NCBI GenBank assembly: GCA_018398805.1 | Contig: JAGFBZ010000367.1 | Coordinates: 1-64,000, forward strand | Direction of reading: 5' to 3' | Source of the DNA: Hirundichthys speculiger | Taxonomy: Eukaryota > Chordata > Actinopteri > Beloniformes > Exocoetidae | Length of the DNA stretch: 64,000 bases | Shown here: positions 22,530 to 36,200 of the stretch, in pieces | Layout: every line of letters starts with the position of its first letter | Position numbering within the stretch: position 1 is the stretch's first letter | Notes under the pieces: model-generated | What the model saw: only the letters and a program-made list of their open reading frames with translations | Told to the model about the DNA's origin: nothing | The model's database searches: none | Program-made: the position numbers and the translations under genes

Positions 22530-22535
22530 TTTATT
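22530..22535 (-). terminator. TMEM220 polyadenylation signal
   Basis: TTTATT on the + strand is AATAAA on the minus strand, 233 bp beyond the TMEM220 stop codon. It is the most plausible signal seen. Confidence 0.5.
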
Positions 22536-22767
22536 ATATTTTACATTATTTACACATTTTGCTTCATTTGGAAGACAATCATCAGTCAGAAGTGACACAT
22601 TTGTAAACTTTAAGTGAAATTACAGTTTGTAATACTGATATATTTGGCAGAAATTAGAGTGTTAACAAACTGAAACAGTTCCCTGCAGTCAGCGTTCTGG
22701 GTTCAAGATTTCTGGTCGAAGTGCACAAGAAAAGAAAAAAGGAATGTTTTCATCTGGAGACGACCTC

Positions 22768-24562
<1,795 letters not shown>

Positions 24563-24566
24563 CACA

Positions 24567-24917
24567 CAGTCATGGAAAAAATGATTAGACCACCCTGTTT
24601 TTCTTCAGTTTCTTGTTCATTTTAATGCCTGGTACAACTAAAGGTACATTTGTTTGGACAAACATAACGATAACCACAAAGATTGCTCATAAGAGTTTTA
24701 TTTAAGAGCTGATTATAGAGCTTGATTATAACCTAAATCACTTAAGTTTTTACATCAATAGCTATGGCGTTGTACTGCCAAAAACACTGCTTTTATGCAT
24801 TCAGTGTTTTCTTTTCTGTCTGTTTTAGTCACATGATGACGTTTAGTGGTACCAGGTATTAAAATGAACAAGAAAGTGAAGAAAAAAAATGGTGGTCTAA
24901 TAATTTTTTCCATGACT
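24567..24917. mobile_element. 351-bp MITE with long terminal inverted repeats
   Basis: The left arm begins CAGTCATGGAAAAAATGATT and continues through the GACCACC and TTCTTGTTCATTTTAAT phrases. The right arm is its reverse complement, ending AATTTTTTCCATGACTG. The arms are about 70 bp each. A solo right arm occurs at 1668-1737. The right flank starts with TA, but the left flank is not a clear match, so the target duplication is unresolved. Confidence 0.8.
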
Positions 24918-25439
24918 GTATATACATATATATAATTTTTTTCTTAAAAAAAAAACTAAAATACTGTGGCAAGTTAGTTGTGCTTATTCGAATGTGTAAC
25001 ACAAGGCATAAATAAAACCAAAAAAGATGGATTACTGAGCTATTTCTTTACAAAGATGATGGTAACTGATTTCATTTAACATTTACAGACACATTAAGTT
25101 TCGAGGAGACAAATTATGAAAAAAAAAAAAAAAGCTTTTTGTGTGCATAAGAATATCTGAAGTAACTACCAAACCAACCCCTGGATCTTAGTTTTGGGAG
25201 GCCTGAGTCCGAAAGTAACTCATTCGGTGAACTGCTCAGGTACAGTGACATCACAAACGCAGCTCTTAATTGAATTTTCCAGTTTCCACATTGTTACGAC
25301 ATCTGCTTTCGTTGTCACTGCATTGTATGTTTTTGTCTGACCTTTTATATGTTTTATTGTATATGTTTTTAATTCTCCCCACGTCTAGTCAAAAAAAAAG
25401 CCTACATAAATCCAGACTTGGCACTTGGATTTGAGAAAC
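24918..25439. other. Intergenic, no feature
   Basis: AT-rich sequence between the MITE and the MAP2K4 promoter. I see no exon and no repeat with ends. Confidence 0.5.
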
Positions 25440-25768
25440 GGCCTCTTATTCTGAAAGGGCCCGTAGAAAACATCCGGTCTGAGCCGCTGCGGGCCCGGGT
25501 GCTTGTGGGTGTTGAAGTGTCAGTCTGTCAGCTGATTGCGGGTCGTAGCTTCGCTTAGCTGGATGTTTGTTTTTGTCTCCACAGCGGGCGGCCTTCAACG
25601 TAGCTCCGAGGCTTAGCGCACATCTAACCGCCGAACGCGTTCAGAGTGCTCCGCAGGCGCCAGCAGCGGGTTTTGCGGGGCTGAAAGCCCGCCATCAGTG
25701 AGCCTCCAGCCGCCCTCCGTCTCTGCGCCGCAGCGCCGCTGCCGCTGCTGGAATCCAAACACACGGCG
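25440..25768 (+). promoter_or_regulatory. GC-rich MAP2K4 promoter / 5' UTR
   Basis: Base composition changes abruptly from AT-rich to CpG-rich at about 25460 and stays so through exon 1 into early intron 1. This is the expected pattern for a CpG-island promoter of a housekeeping kinase. A transcription start cannot be placed. Confidence 0.6.
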
Positions 25769-28700
25769 ATGGCGACTCCCGGTCCCAACAGCTCCACGGC
25801 AGCCAGCAGCAACAACCAGGCGTCCGCAGCGCACCAGCACCACCAGTCCCAGTCCCAGCACGTCACGACCGTGAGCAGCATGCAGGGTAAGTGGGGCTCG
25901 GTTCTGGCGTCCCGCTGCGCTGAAGGTGAACGTTAGCTCGGCTAGCACGGGCGGGCGCAGTCTACTGCCTGGACGGGCGCAGTCTACTGCCTGGACGGAG
26001 GAAACGATCCCGGAGGAACGGACCAACGTTCCCTCAATTCCCGAGAGAAGAGGTCGAATTACTGGATATATGAGTTCACCAAACTGTGAATAATTATTTC
26101 CTAAGAGTTTATAGTGTTCAGAAAACAGCAACGTTGACATTTTGTCGCCTCGTTTCATTGTGTTTGCTTTTGACAGTCCAGAATATAGACCCGGTCCATC
26201 CAGAGGTCCAAAAGTGCTCCTTTTTGCTACACTGCCTGGCCAAAAATACTAATGAGTAAAATAATTGATAAAATAAAATAACAATAAAATAAATATTCCT
26301 GGGTTTAATTGTAAAGAGTGACATGATTTTTTTTTAAAGAAGCTTTTTTCTAAAATAATAATTTGAAATAGTATCTATATATTGTTAATTTTTTTCTTTA
26401 ATAATTTCTAAATGATACATTTTTGAAGCATTGTGAAGAGTTGGCTATTACTTATTTATCTACTTAAAAAATATATATAATTTTTTTATGTGGGTGGTGC
26501 AGAGGTCTCAGATTTTAATGCATAAAGTGTACATGTCTGCCGTTACAGGGACAAGCACTGCAGTAATTAAATATATTATAGTTTCAACAATATATTTAAC
26601 CCCAGCTGATGCAGTGAGGAGATTTTCATTCATTAAAGGGGACAAAAAATGCCCCCTTTTTAAAATGTAACAGAGCTTTATTTTACAAAATGTCTGTGAC
26701 ATGCTGTGGTCCAAATACCAGTTTTTACAATGCAACAGTTCATTTATCAGCCATGTCTTTACAACTGTTAATGGTATAGATTGTATCAAGGGAACTGGAC
26801 AAACCTCTGTGATGTCACACTTTGGTCCATCGCTGATGGATGTAATGGTTACAAATGGGTGGAGCTAGCAGGCCTGGAACACGCCCACTTCAGTTCAGTC
26901 ACCGCCACCGACTCTATAAACTATGGTCATGTGACCCACAGGTTTGTACAGAGAGCTTTTGAGGCCTCTCTTTATATTGAACCATGTGGTGTCACGTTGC
27001 GAGGAGGCGGGGCCAGCGGCGCTGAGAAGCTGGCTGGGACACACCCACCAGTTAGCTGTTTTTAACTCAGCTTCTAATAACCCAGGATGGTGACTCATAA
27101 ACAAATAAATATGTAGCTCAGTGTACCAGGAAGTCTGTGGGATCACTTCAGAGCCATGTATGCGGATCAAGACCCAAAGTCTGAGGATCAAAATCCAGAA
27201 TTTGAGGCCCAGAATCTGTAACCGAGAGCGCAACCACCTTCCGTGGTGACACTTTTCCTTTCTTGCTTTCAGCAGTAAAACCATCTCCGTTTTCGAGCCG
27301 TTTTACTCAGTTCTGAAATGAGTGTCAAATCAGCGCCACGTGGATCTACAGCTGTGAGCGGACCGGTTGAGTGGCGGCGGCCGGCGGCGCCACCCGGCTG
27401 AAGGAGCCGAGCCGCTGATGGAGAATCATTTCAGGACTCTTCCGAGTGGAATTATACTGCGACCTGCTGTCAATCATCCCGGCCGGCCCCTCCACGGGGG
27501 AGCGCCACAGCGTGGGGGGGGGGGGGGGGCGGGGCATGGCCGCGATCTGGCAGCTCATTGGCTGCTGAATGACTCGGCACTTTACATTGACATCATAGCG
27601 CCAAACTTGTGCTGACGCATGCAGCAGAGCCAATTCAGCCACTTCATCGCTATATTTAGCAGAATTCCAGTGTCCTATTTTCTTTCTTCTTCTTTTTTTT
27701 TTTTGGACGTGACGAGTCTCGCGACCTTTTCTGGTGTTATTGGGTCTTTTTAGGGAGTGACGTGAAGGCACGTATCGTTACTCTTCTCCCCGTCGGTCCT
27801 CGGTGGACGGCCCCTCCCAGCTGCAGTCGGAGGAGGAGGAGGAGGAGGAGGAGGAGGAGGAGGAGGAGGACCTGCATCCTCCTCACGAAGATCCAGCTGT
27901 AAACTCTCCTCACGCTGAGGGAAGAAGGTTAAAGGAAAAACACCTCCAACCACCTTTAAACTTTACCACAGAAGTGTTGGTCCCGACCCTGACTGGGACA
28001 TTTCAGAATATTAAAACGATAAGATAATAACAGTTAAAAGAGCTGATGCACCAGGCTGAGACTGTCAGGTTATCATCACCTACATAAAGGAGAAAAAAAC
28101 ATGAACGTATGAAACACCACTGTCAGCACATGTTTATTAATGTGCTTTTATTGTGTTAATGTAATCAGCCTTCAGTTTCAGTCCTGGTCGCTGATGTAAA
28201 CGTTCCTAACATACAGACTTCTGGTCATTTATCATCTCCAGTAAACATCAGAGAAGACAGAATGGGCGCTGAATTCATTTCTCGGTACACCTGTCCTCCA
28301 CGACCGCGACAGATAAGTCTGGCGCTCTGATGTCACTGAGTCATTCGGCGGCCAATGAGCTACTAGATCTCGGCTATGTCCCGCCTCCCCTGCTGCAGAT
28401 TGACGTGACACTGTCTTGACGCTGATTTCAGAACTGCAACTGCGAAAATGAAAAGTGTAACTGAGAAAGAAAACAGAGATGGTTTTACAACTGATGGCCA
28501 GAAAATGAGAAGAAAAATGTAACAGAAAAATGTTCCGCGGTTTTAGTTTTTTGCGGATTTTTCAGAAATATATAATATAATAAAAAAATCAAGAAAAAGT
28601 TGCGGAAACATCACAGGATGTTGTGCGCGTTCTCTCACAGTGAAGAAATGCTGTGAGCCAGCCTGGCCCCTTTAAGAAGGTGGCCTTATGGGTAATGTAG

Positions 28701-31700
28701 TGTGTGTGTCGTGGGGCGTGTATAGATTTACATTCTCTGTTAACCGACAGGAGCCCAACAATACAACCTGTGTGATGTTACAAGTTCCTGCAGTGAAGAA
28801 TAAAGTTCCCGTTCCATGCAGATAAAACCGGACTGTTTCTGTTGTTGTTGTTAGCATGTTAGCCGCTAATTACGAGTCAAAAATAGCACAATAGCAGCGG
28901 TTTGTTTACTCCGGTTCAGAGACCAGAGGCTATGAAGGTAACAGAAAGACCACAGTTGAGCCTTTGTCTTGTTTCGCTACTTTTTTGCGGTTTTTAAACA
29001 TATTTTAAACACGTTATTTAGGCTCAGGGGGCTCCGGCTCCAGTTCGCGGATTTTGATTCAGCCGAGCGGCGCTGCCGGCCGCCACTCAACCGAACCGCT
29101 CGCGGCCTTCACAACGGGACCGCCGGCCTCAAACGTATCTGTGGCCACATGAAATGGTTGCTGCTGTTAGCTGCTGCTGTTAGCTGCTGCTGTTAGCGGG
29201 GCTAACCCAGCTCGGATCCTTCCAGACCAATCACAGCCAGTCACGGTGGTCTACAATTAAAACGAAACACAATTGCAGGAAAACACGTTCCCTGTAAAAT
29301 ATGACCCTGATCTGTTAGGCTTTTATTCACAGCTCAGAAGTCGATATAAGTAGCTAAAATAATGGCTGCAGTAGCCAGCGACAGAGCTGATAGCTAGCTG
29401 TCAATCAAATGATGCCTGGCCGTTTGATTGATCATCTTTATTGCCGTTCAGATTTGTAGGATACTGTGACATCACAGACCCAGATCAGAGTAGAATTATC
29501 CAGCTTCTGCATCTTTACCTTCATCCGGTTTCACTTCTTGCCATATTTGTTGTACGTCTATGGCGGCAAAGCACCAAAACTACTTTCCGAAGAGGTGCTG
29601 GAGTGTAGCTGAGATACAGACTCAACTCCTAAAAGTGTCTGAACAGAGCTGCAGATGTGTGGTCGAAAGGGGCTGCTTTTGTTCTGTATTCCTGTAAAAT
29701 GTCAGACGTTTCTTTTAGACCTCAGAAAGGCATCACGAGCCCAGTTTAAACACTGAAGATGCAGAAGTTCCTCTGTTATCCAGAAAGGTCCGGTTATTGC
29801 TCTGCATCAAGGAGGAAACAACCCAGGAGATTGTTGGAGCTGCTAAAATTGGGTTCAGTGCATCCATTATTCAAACCTGGATGGACGGCGGTGAACCGTC
29901 ACCTTCCAGGAAGAAACGTGGTTGGAAAACAAAATGTCCCTCCTCTGTTTAATCGAAGAAGATCAGCTGGAGACAACTAAATTAAACGGACTAAACAGCT
30001 GTGCTGCCTCATGAAAACCAGTTATCAGTGAGGCTAATTAGAGAAAAAAAGGTTTCAGTTTGTTAGCGAGCGTAAAGATCGGACTGTAAATCAATGGTGA
30101 TAACGTATTTCCTCTAATCAGCGCTTCCCGTCCCTCGTAGCCGTTCACCCAGAACACAGAGGAAACGTAAATGAAGCACCTGCACCTCCTTGCTTTCAGC
30201 GCTAACGCTAACCGGCTACGTATTTACACTTATAGATGGTTTATCACCGTTTTCGGTCTGATCGGTGTCTGTGTTTCAAGCCTGCCGGCGGTAGCATCAT
30301 GATACGGGGTCGCTGCAGCTGAAGAAGATGGCGGTGCCAAGGCGGTGCGTTTGGATTGGAGCACGTTCCAACGTTTAAAACATTTCTCTTGAATCATGTC
30401 AGTTAAATTTAGGGAAATTTAAGCCTGGTCTTGATCCGGCTCCTTACGGGTTTGTTGAGCAGTGAAACCTGGAGCTGCTTCGTCCTGGGAGCATCCAAAC
30501 CGGGCAGACGAAGCAGAACCGACCCAGTTTCTCCTCACAATACTGTATTTCTGTGTTTCAAACGCTCTCTCTCGTTTTTTCCCTTTCAGAGTCCAACACC
30601 TGCTGGAGATGTCAGACTGAAACAGGTAGATACACTCCTCACACTCCTCAGACTCTGAGATAAAAGATTCAGAAACCAGAAGGAGGTTTTCCTTCTTTAA
30701 AGGCACTGAACTGAAATGTTTGTTTCCATTCCTCTGACTGTATTTCATCTTTTATCTTAACGCTGCTAACTAATGACTCTTAACTCCCGACACGGTCCTG
30801 ACTGATGGTGAGCATCACTCAGAGAAACAAATGATTCTTAAACTGTTTTTCTGTCTAAACCAGTTCATGATGGTAACTCATTCTCACTCGCTGATTGTGG
30901 CTTTTTTTTTTTTTTCCTTTTTATCTCCAGTTACAGTTGCAAACAGATGTTTACGTTCTCTAATGATGATCACAACTGGTGCGCATCTTCGTCAGTCTTT
31001 TCAGTGTCTTGGTGTTTTAAGGCCTCGATTATGAGAATAAAAATAAAAACCGTAATCACAGAACTATTGATCATCTCAGATTACGCAACAAATAACATCT
31101 CAGGCTGAATATTATTTATTAGTAGGGATGCACGATAACTGTTTTTTAAAACCGATACCGATAACCGATAACACACACATATACCTAAGATCATTACATC
31201 AATACTATGAACAAAATCAAAATAGTTTTGACTTTTTAAATGAACAGATATTTATTTTTTCTAATGAAAAACTATTGTCAAGCCTCTCAAACATTTTCAT
31301 AAAGTTATCAAACAAACCTATTTGATATCTCACATTAACTTAAATAAGGTTCATTACTGACTGATATAAAAAATAAAGGCTCCTTGAACTGATGGAAATA
31401 CATGCATCAGAATTACTAACTGAAAAAGATTAACATTTAAAGGATTTTGGCTTGTGGTTCCATTTAAATTAATACATTTAATTAAAGTAAATGAGGTTCA
31501 GTAGTTTTTATTTTTTATTTTTAAATCTCATGGAAGCTTTAGATGAGAGGAATGAGGGGAGACTGCTGCTGGCTTGCGCACGTTAGCATTAGCTTCCGTT
31601 AGCTCACGTTAGCATGATTTCAAAACTCCATGGAAGTGATTGTTATGTTGTAGGTGGCTGATCAGGTTTTACGTATTAAAGCTTGTGCTTCCCTCCTCGT

Positions 31701-33180
31701 AGAATTCACTCGGAGGATTCGTCACAAATAACCACCAAACTATCTTCTTCTGAAACTTTAACCAAGTTCCACGCCGCCATGTTTGTTGTGATCAGCGCTG
31801 GGCTGCAGGCTGCATTCAAGGTGGAACGTAAATTCCCACGTTCCCTCGTTTGCTAGTCGTTCTTTCAGCCTTTTCTATTTTTTTCTTTTTTATGTGTAAC
31901 ATGTGGGAAAATACTGCAAATATCAATTAAGGTCATCAACTACTAAAATTATGACCGAGTTAACGAGTTGTTTTCTGGCATGAGGGGGTATTCTTGATTT
32001 TCCTTACTGAGAAATCGTTTTTCTGATTATGCCGATGTCACTTGAACATAACATTCACTGCCGGTCATTCAAGGCTCAGAGGGAGCGAGGCACTGCTCTG
32101 TTGACAGAAATATAAATATTATTGGGGCTATTCGTCGTGATATCGGACTTATAGGGATGATGTCATAATTTCTTGTTATCGGCCCGATAGTTATCGTGCA
32201 CCCCTACTTATTAGTAATGGTACATCCTCTTCTGCGAGCTTCGTCGACGGCAGACGCATCGGTGCCGCGATCTGATGGTCGTCGTCGGGCAGAGGGCGGG
32301 GCCGTCTCAGGAGGCCGACGGGACTTCAGCTGGGGCCGACGCCCCCAGACCAACCTGCTGCCCCAGCTGTGAGGCACGGGAGTGGCAGCGTCATGATGCG
32401 GGGGCTGCTTTGGTGGAGGAGGGATCAGGAGGACACGTTTTCAGACATGAGCCACAAAGTTAAAGCTCGATTTGTGGATGGGTCTTCCAAACAGACGATT
32501 TAAAAAAAGAAAGATATAGAAATAGGAAAAAAAAACAGAACAGGAAACAGAAAACAGGTTTCCTGTCAGACGTGCAGAAAAAAAGAACTGAGGTGTGTAA
32601 AAGTCTGGTTGCAACTATACCTGTGGATCTTTTTTCTTTTCTTTGCCTCCTTCTGACTTCCATCTCCCATTTCATTGCGCTGAAGTGCTTGTAGCTTTCA
32701 TGAATGCATGCTGATGCATTGCTGTCAGGAAATGCATTGAAGCCGCTGCAGGACGATCCTGAACGTGTGAAAACTCTGCAGAGCCGACGCCACTTCCTGC
32801 CGTTGTCGCTATAATCCGCTAACGCCAGGCACGCCGAGGTCCAGCTGACAAAGCACAGTTTCCTGAAGGAATAATGAAAGTAAAAGCTATCTCTTTACCC
32901 CCAGGGTTTCAGATAAACCTGTCTGGAGCCCCCCCAAGTAAGCCACACCTCTTTTGCTTCAGCACCAACCGTTTTCATCTCTGTGTTTCCGCCTGACGCT
33001 CTGGTTTGGGGGAGTCTGTCCCGCCGTCCTCAACTAATCCCAGTCAAAATGTCTCCAAGTGGTCTTGTGCCGGAGGCCGATGATCAGATAATTCGTTCTC
33101 ATTCAATCGGTTAATTTGAAAAAAAAAAAAAAAAAAAAAAACATTAGGTGAACACTTTTTGCAGAATATCTACTCTGCAC

Positions 33181-33211
<31 letters not shown>

Positions 33212-36200
33212 GTTAAAGTGTATCTGTGTTCATCGGCACCAGCCTCACATCCAGCAGGTCCGCTGAGATCCTCTCAGCAGGCTCCGCCCCCTCGCCGCCT
33301 CCTCTGGGTGGGACTGAGGAGCTCTGGAGACCAGTCTGGAGGCTCTGACACGCTGGTTTTTTACTGTGTGAAACTAACAAGTTAAAGTAGTGCCTGTTGT
33401 GTTCTCAAATCACAGTTTTTACACTCAACCGGTTTGCCTTTTTTATTTTTTATTTTTCCTTTTGTTTGGGCCGTTGGTGCGCTTTCGTGTCGAGACAAGA
33501 CGCGCTAAGGTCGTCATCTCAGGCGCTGCTTCACTTCCTGCATTCTTGTGGTGTTTCAGGTGGAGCAGCTGCTCCTCCACCCGAGCGGCGGGTTTGGAGG
33601 CGTGTTTCCGTCCTCGAGTGTGTTGTTGTCATTTTTGTTTGCCGTCGGGTTCCTGGTGTCTGCGTCCTGAATGCAGGTGTTTCTGTTTCTGCTTCTGTTT
33701 CTGGGTTTGGGTTTGGACGTCTGCCGCTGGCGGGTTTTTGGTGCTTCATGGGAGGGATGATCCCTCTCCTCCGGTCCTGGTCATGATGAAGCTGGTCAAC
33801 GGAGGGCGGGGCGTTAAACTGATTTGATCACTTAATTCAAATCTAATGTAGATGTTTGGAAAATGAAACTCGATCCCCCCCGACAGCTGTCAGCAGACGC
33901 AGTTTTGTCGCTTCACTCGACCCGGAAACGGCGAAGAACAAGCAGCGGCGGGAAAACGGGAGGACGGGGAAGAGCAAATCTGCCAAGCGGACCAACCTCA
34001 TTCCTATGTGGCAGCGCGAGAGGAAAAAATCAGGCTTCAGATGAGGCTCGGATCACGTTTTTATGGCAAATGGATGCAGAAAACTGTTTTACAGGGGATT
34101 CACTTACTTTTTCCGGTGACTGCAGCTCTCATGTCGAAAATCAATACCTGTCTGGTATCGATCAATACCCTGTAGCTACAGCACCGCTTTGCTGTTTACG
34201 GGAACATCTTGAAACAAAAAGAAAGATGATTTTTAAGAGAAAAAGTCATAATTTTAGTTGTAATTTTGTCAAAAAGTCATAGTAAGTTGTGATGTTGAGA
34301 AATTTGTGATTGTACGACAAAAATTCATGGTTATTAGGACAGAAAATTGCAGTAGTTCGACATTTACGAATTGACGTCATAGTTGTAGTTTAGTATTGTA
34401 GCCTATTATATCGTAAATAAGTGTGGGGGCCCTTTACTCCGGCCCCCAGATATGTCTGTGCGCGACCATGCTAACTTCCTTTAGGCTTAAGTTGAACGTT
34501 ACCCGCTAAAATCCTAAGTGTGGGCAGGGCCTGGTCAGAGTGGGCGGGGCCTAGTCAGAGCACCGCGCAGCTGGAAGAAATTTTACTGGTTATTTATTGG
34601 AGCAGCAAAGGTAGCAGACGCCATCGAGCGCTGCTACAGCGCCCCCGTGTGGGTGAACAGTTATTTATCATCGCACACACAGAAATAAAAGGACTCGATC
34701 TGCCCTGATATCTGATTTTAACTGCCTCAGCAGCTGGAATAACAATCAAAAACTGCCTTTGATCTTATCCGTCATGTGACGACTTCAGTGAGATCATCGT
34801 TGTAAAGGGTTGGTTGGTTCATTGACATATTTTAACAGCTGTCTAATCCCAAGACGACACCAAAACAAAGACTTCCTGAAGAGAAATCAAAATTCTTCTG
34901 AAAACCAAAGGACAACCAGTGCGACAGTGTGGCAGATTTTTAAATATTAAAAGCGTTGTAGGGCACCGTAGTTGTTGGAAAATATGCAGATTTTTTTCAC
35001 TTCTTACCCCCCCCCCCCCCCCTTCCTCGGGAAGCATGACATCCATGGAATTTGGCGTATTTGGACACATTCCCTCATCTGCTCGGCCCTTGTGTTATCT
35101 CAGTTTATGGTTTGTGTTCGCTCACTTAACATTCTGACCTTTCATGTCGGCTGGTTTCACCTCCGCTGGTTCCCTCGCCGCTAAAAATGGAGGTGACTCA
35201 CGGTTCTTCTTCCACGCAGGTAAACGCAAAGCCCTGAAGCTGAACTTTGCCAACCCCTCGATCAAACCCAACACCAGGTTCTCGCTGAACACGGCCGGGC
35301 CTCCGTTTCAGAACCCACACATGTGAGTGAGTGGATGAGTGGATGAGTGGATGAGGGAGGGAGCGAGGGAGGAAAGGAGAGAAGGAGGGAGTTAATGAGT
35401 GAGGGAGGAAACAAGGGAGGGAGAGTGAAGGAGGGAGGGAGGAAGGAGGAGGGAGAAGGAGGGAGGGAGTGGGAGGAGAAAGGAGGGAGAGGTGAAGGAG
35501 GGAGGGAGGAAGGGAGAGGAAAGGGAGGGAAGTGAAGGAGGAGGGAGGAACGGGGAGGGAGAGAGTTAGAGGGAGAAGGAGCAGGAGAAGGAGAAGCGAA
35601 AGGGAGGGGAAAGGGGAGGAGGGAGGGAGTGGAGAAGGAGAGAGGGAGGAAGAAAGGGAGGAGAATGGAGAGGGAGAAAGGAGAAGGAGGGAGTGAATGA
35701 GGGAGGAGCAAGGAGAAGGGGAGTGAGTGAAGGAATGGAGGGAGGGAATGAATGAGGAGGAAGGGAGGAGGGATGAGGAATGAAGAGGGAGGGAGGAAGG
35801 AGGAAATGAGGGAAGAAGGGAGGAAGTGAAAGAAGTAGAGGAGGGAGTGAAGTGAGGAGGGAGGGAGGGAGTCAGGGAGTGAATGAAGGAGGAAAGAAGT
35901 GAGGGAGTAAGTAAGAGGGAGGAAGTGAATGAGTGAAGGAGGGAGGGAAGGAGTGAATGAAGAAGGGAGGGAGGGAGCAAGGGAAGAAGGAGGGAGGAGA
36001 AGGGAGGAGAGGGAGGGAGTGAGGGAGGAAGCGGTGAGTGAGTAAAGGAGGAAAGGAATAAATGAGGGAGGGAGTCGGAGTGAATGAGGGAGGAAGGAAG
36101 CAAGGGAGTGAGGGAGTGAGGGGGAGGGAGTGAGAGAGGAAGTGAGGGAGAGAGTTGGAGGAATGAAGGAAGGAAGCAAGAGGGAGGAATGAATGAGTGA

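Noticed and set aside
25613..26158. 181-codon minus-strand frame over MAP2K4 exon 1
   Set aside because: It is antisense to the CpG-rich first exon and promoter, where stops are rare. No domain is visible.
27803..28027. Acidic 74-codon frame with a Glu run
   Set aside because: It reads through a (GGA)n microsatellite in an intron and has no supporting exon signals.
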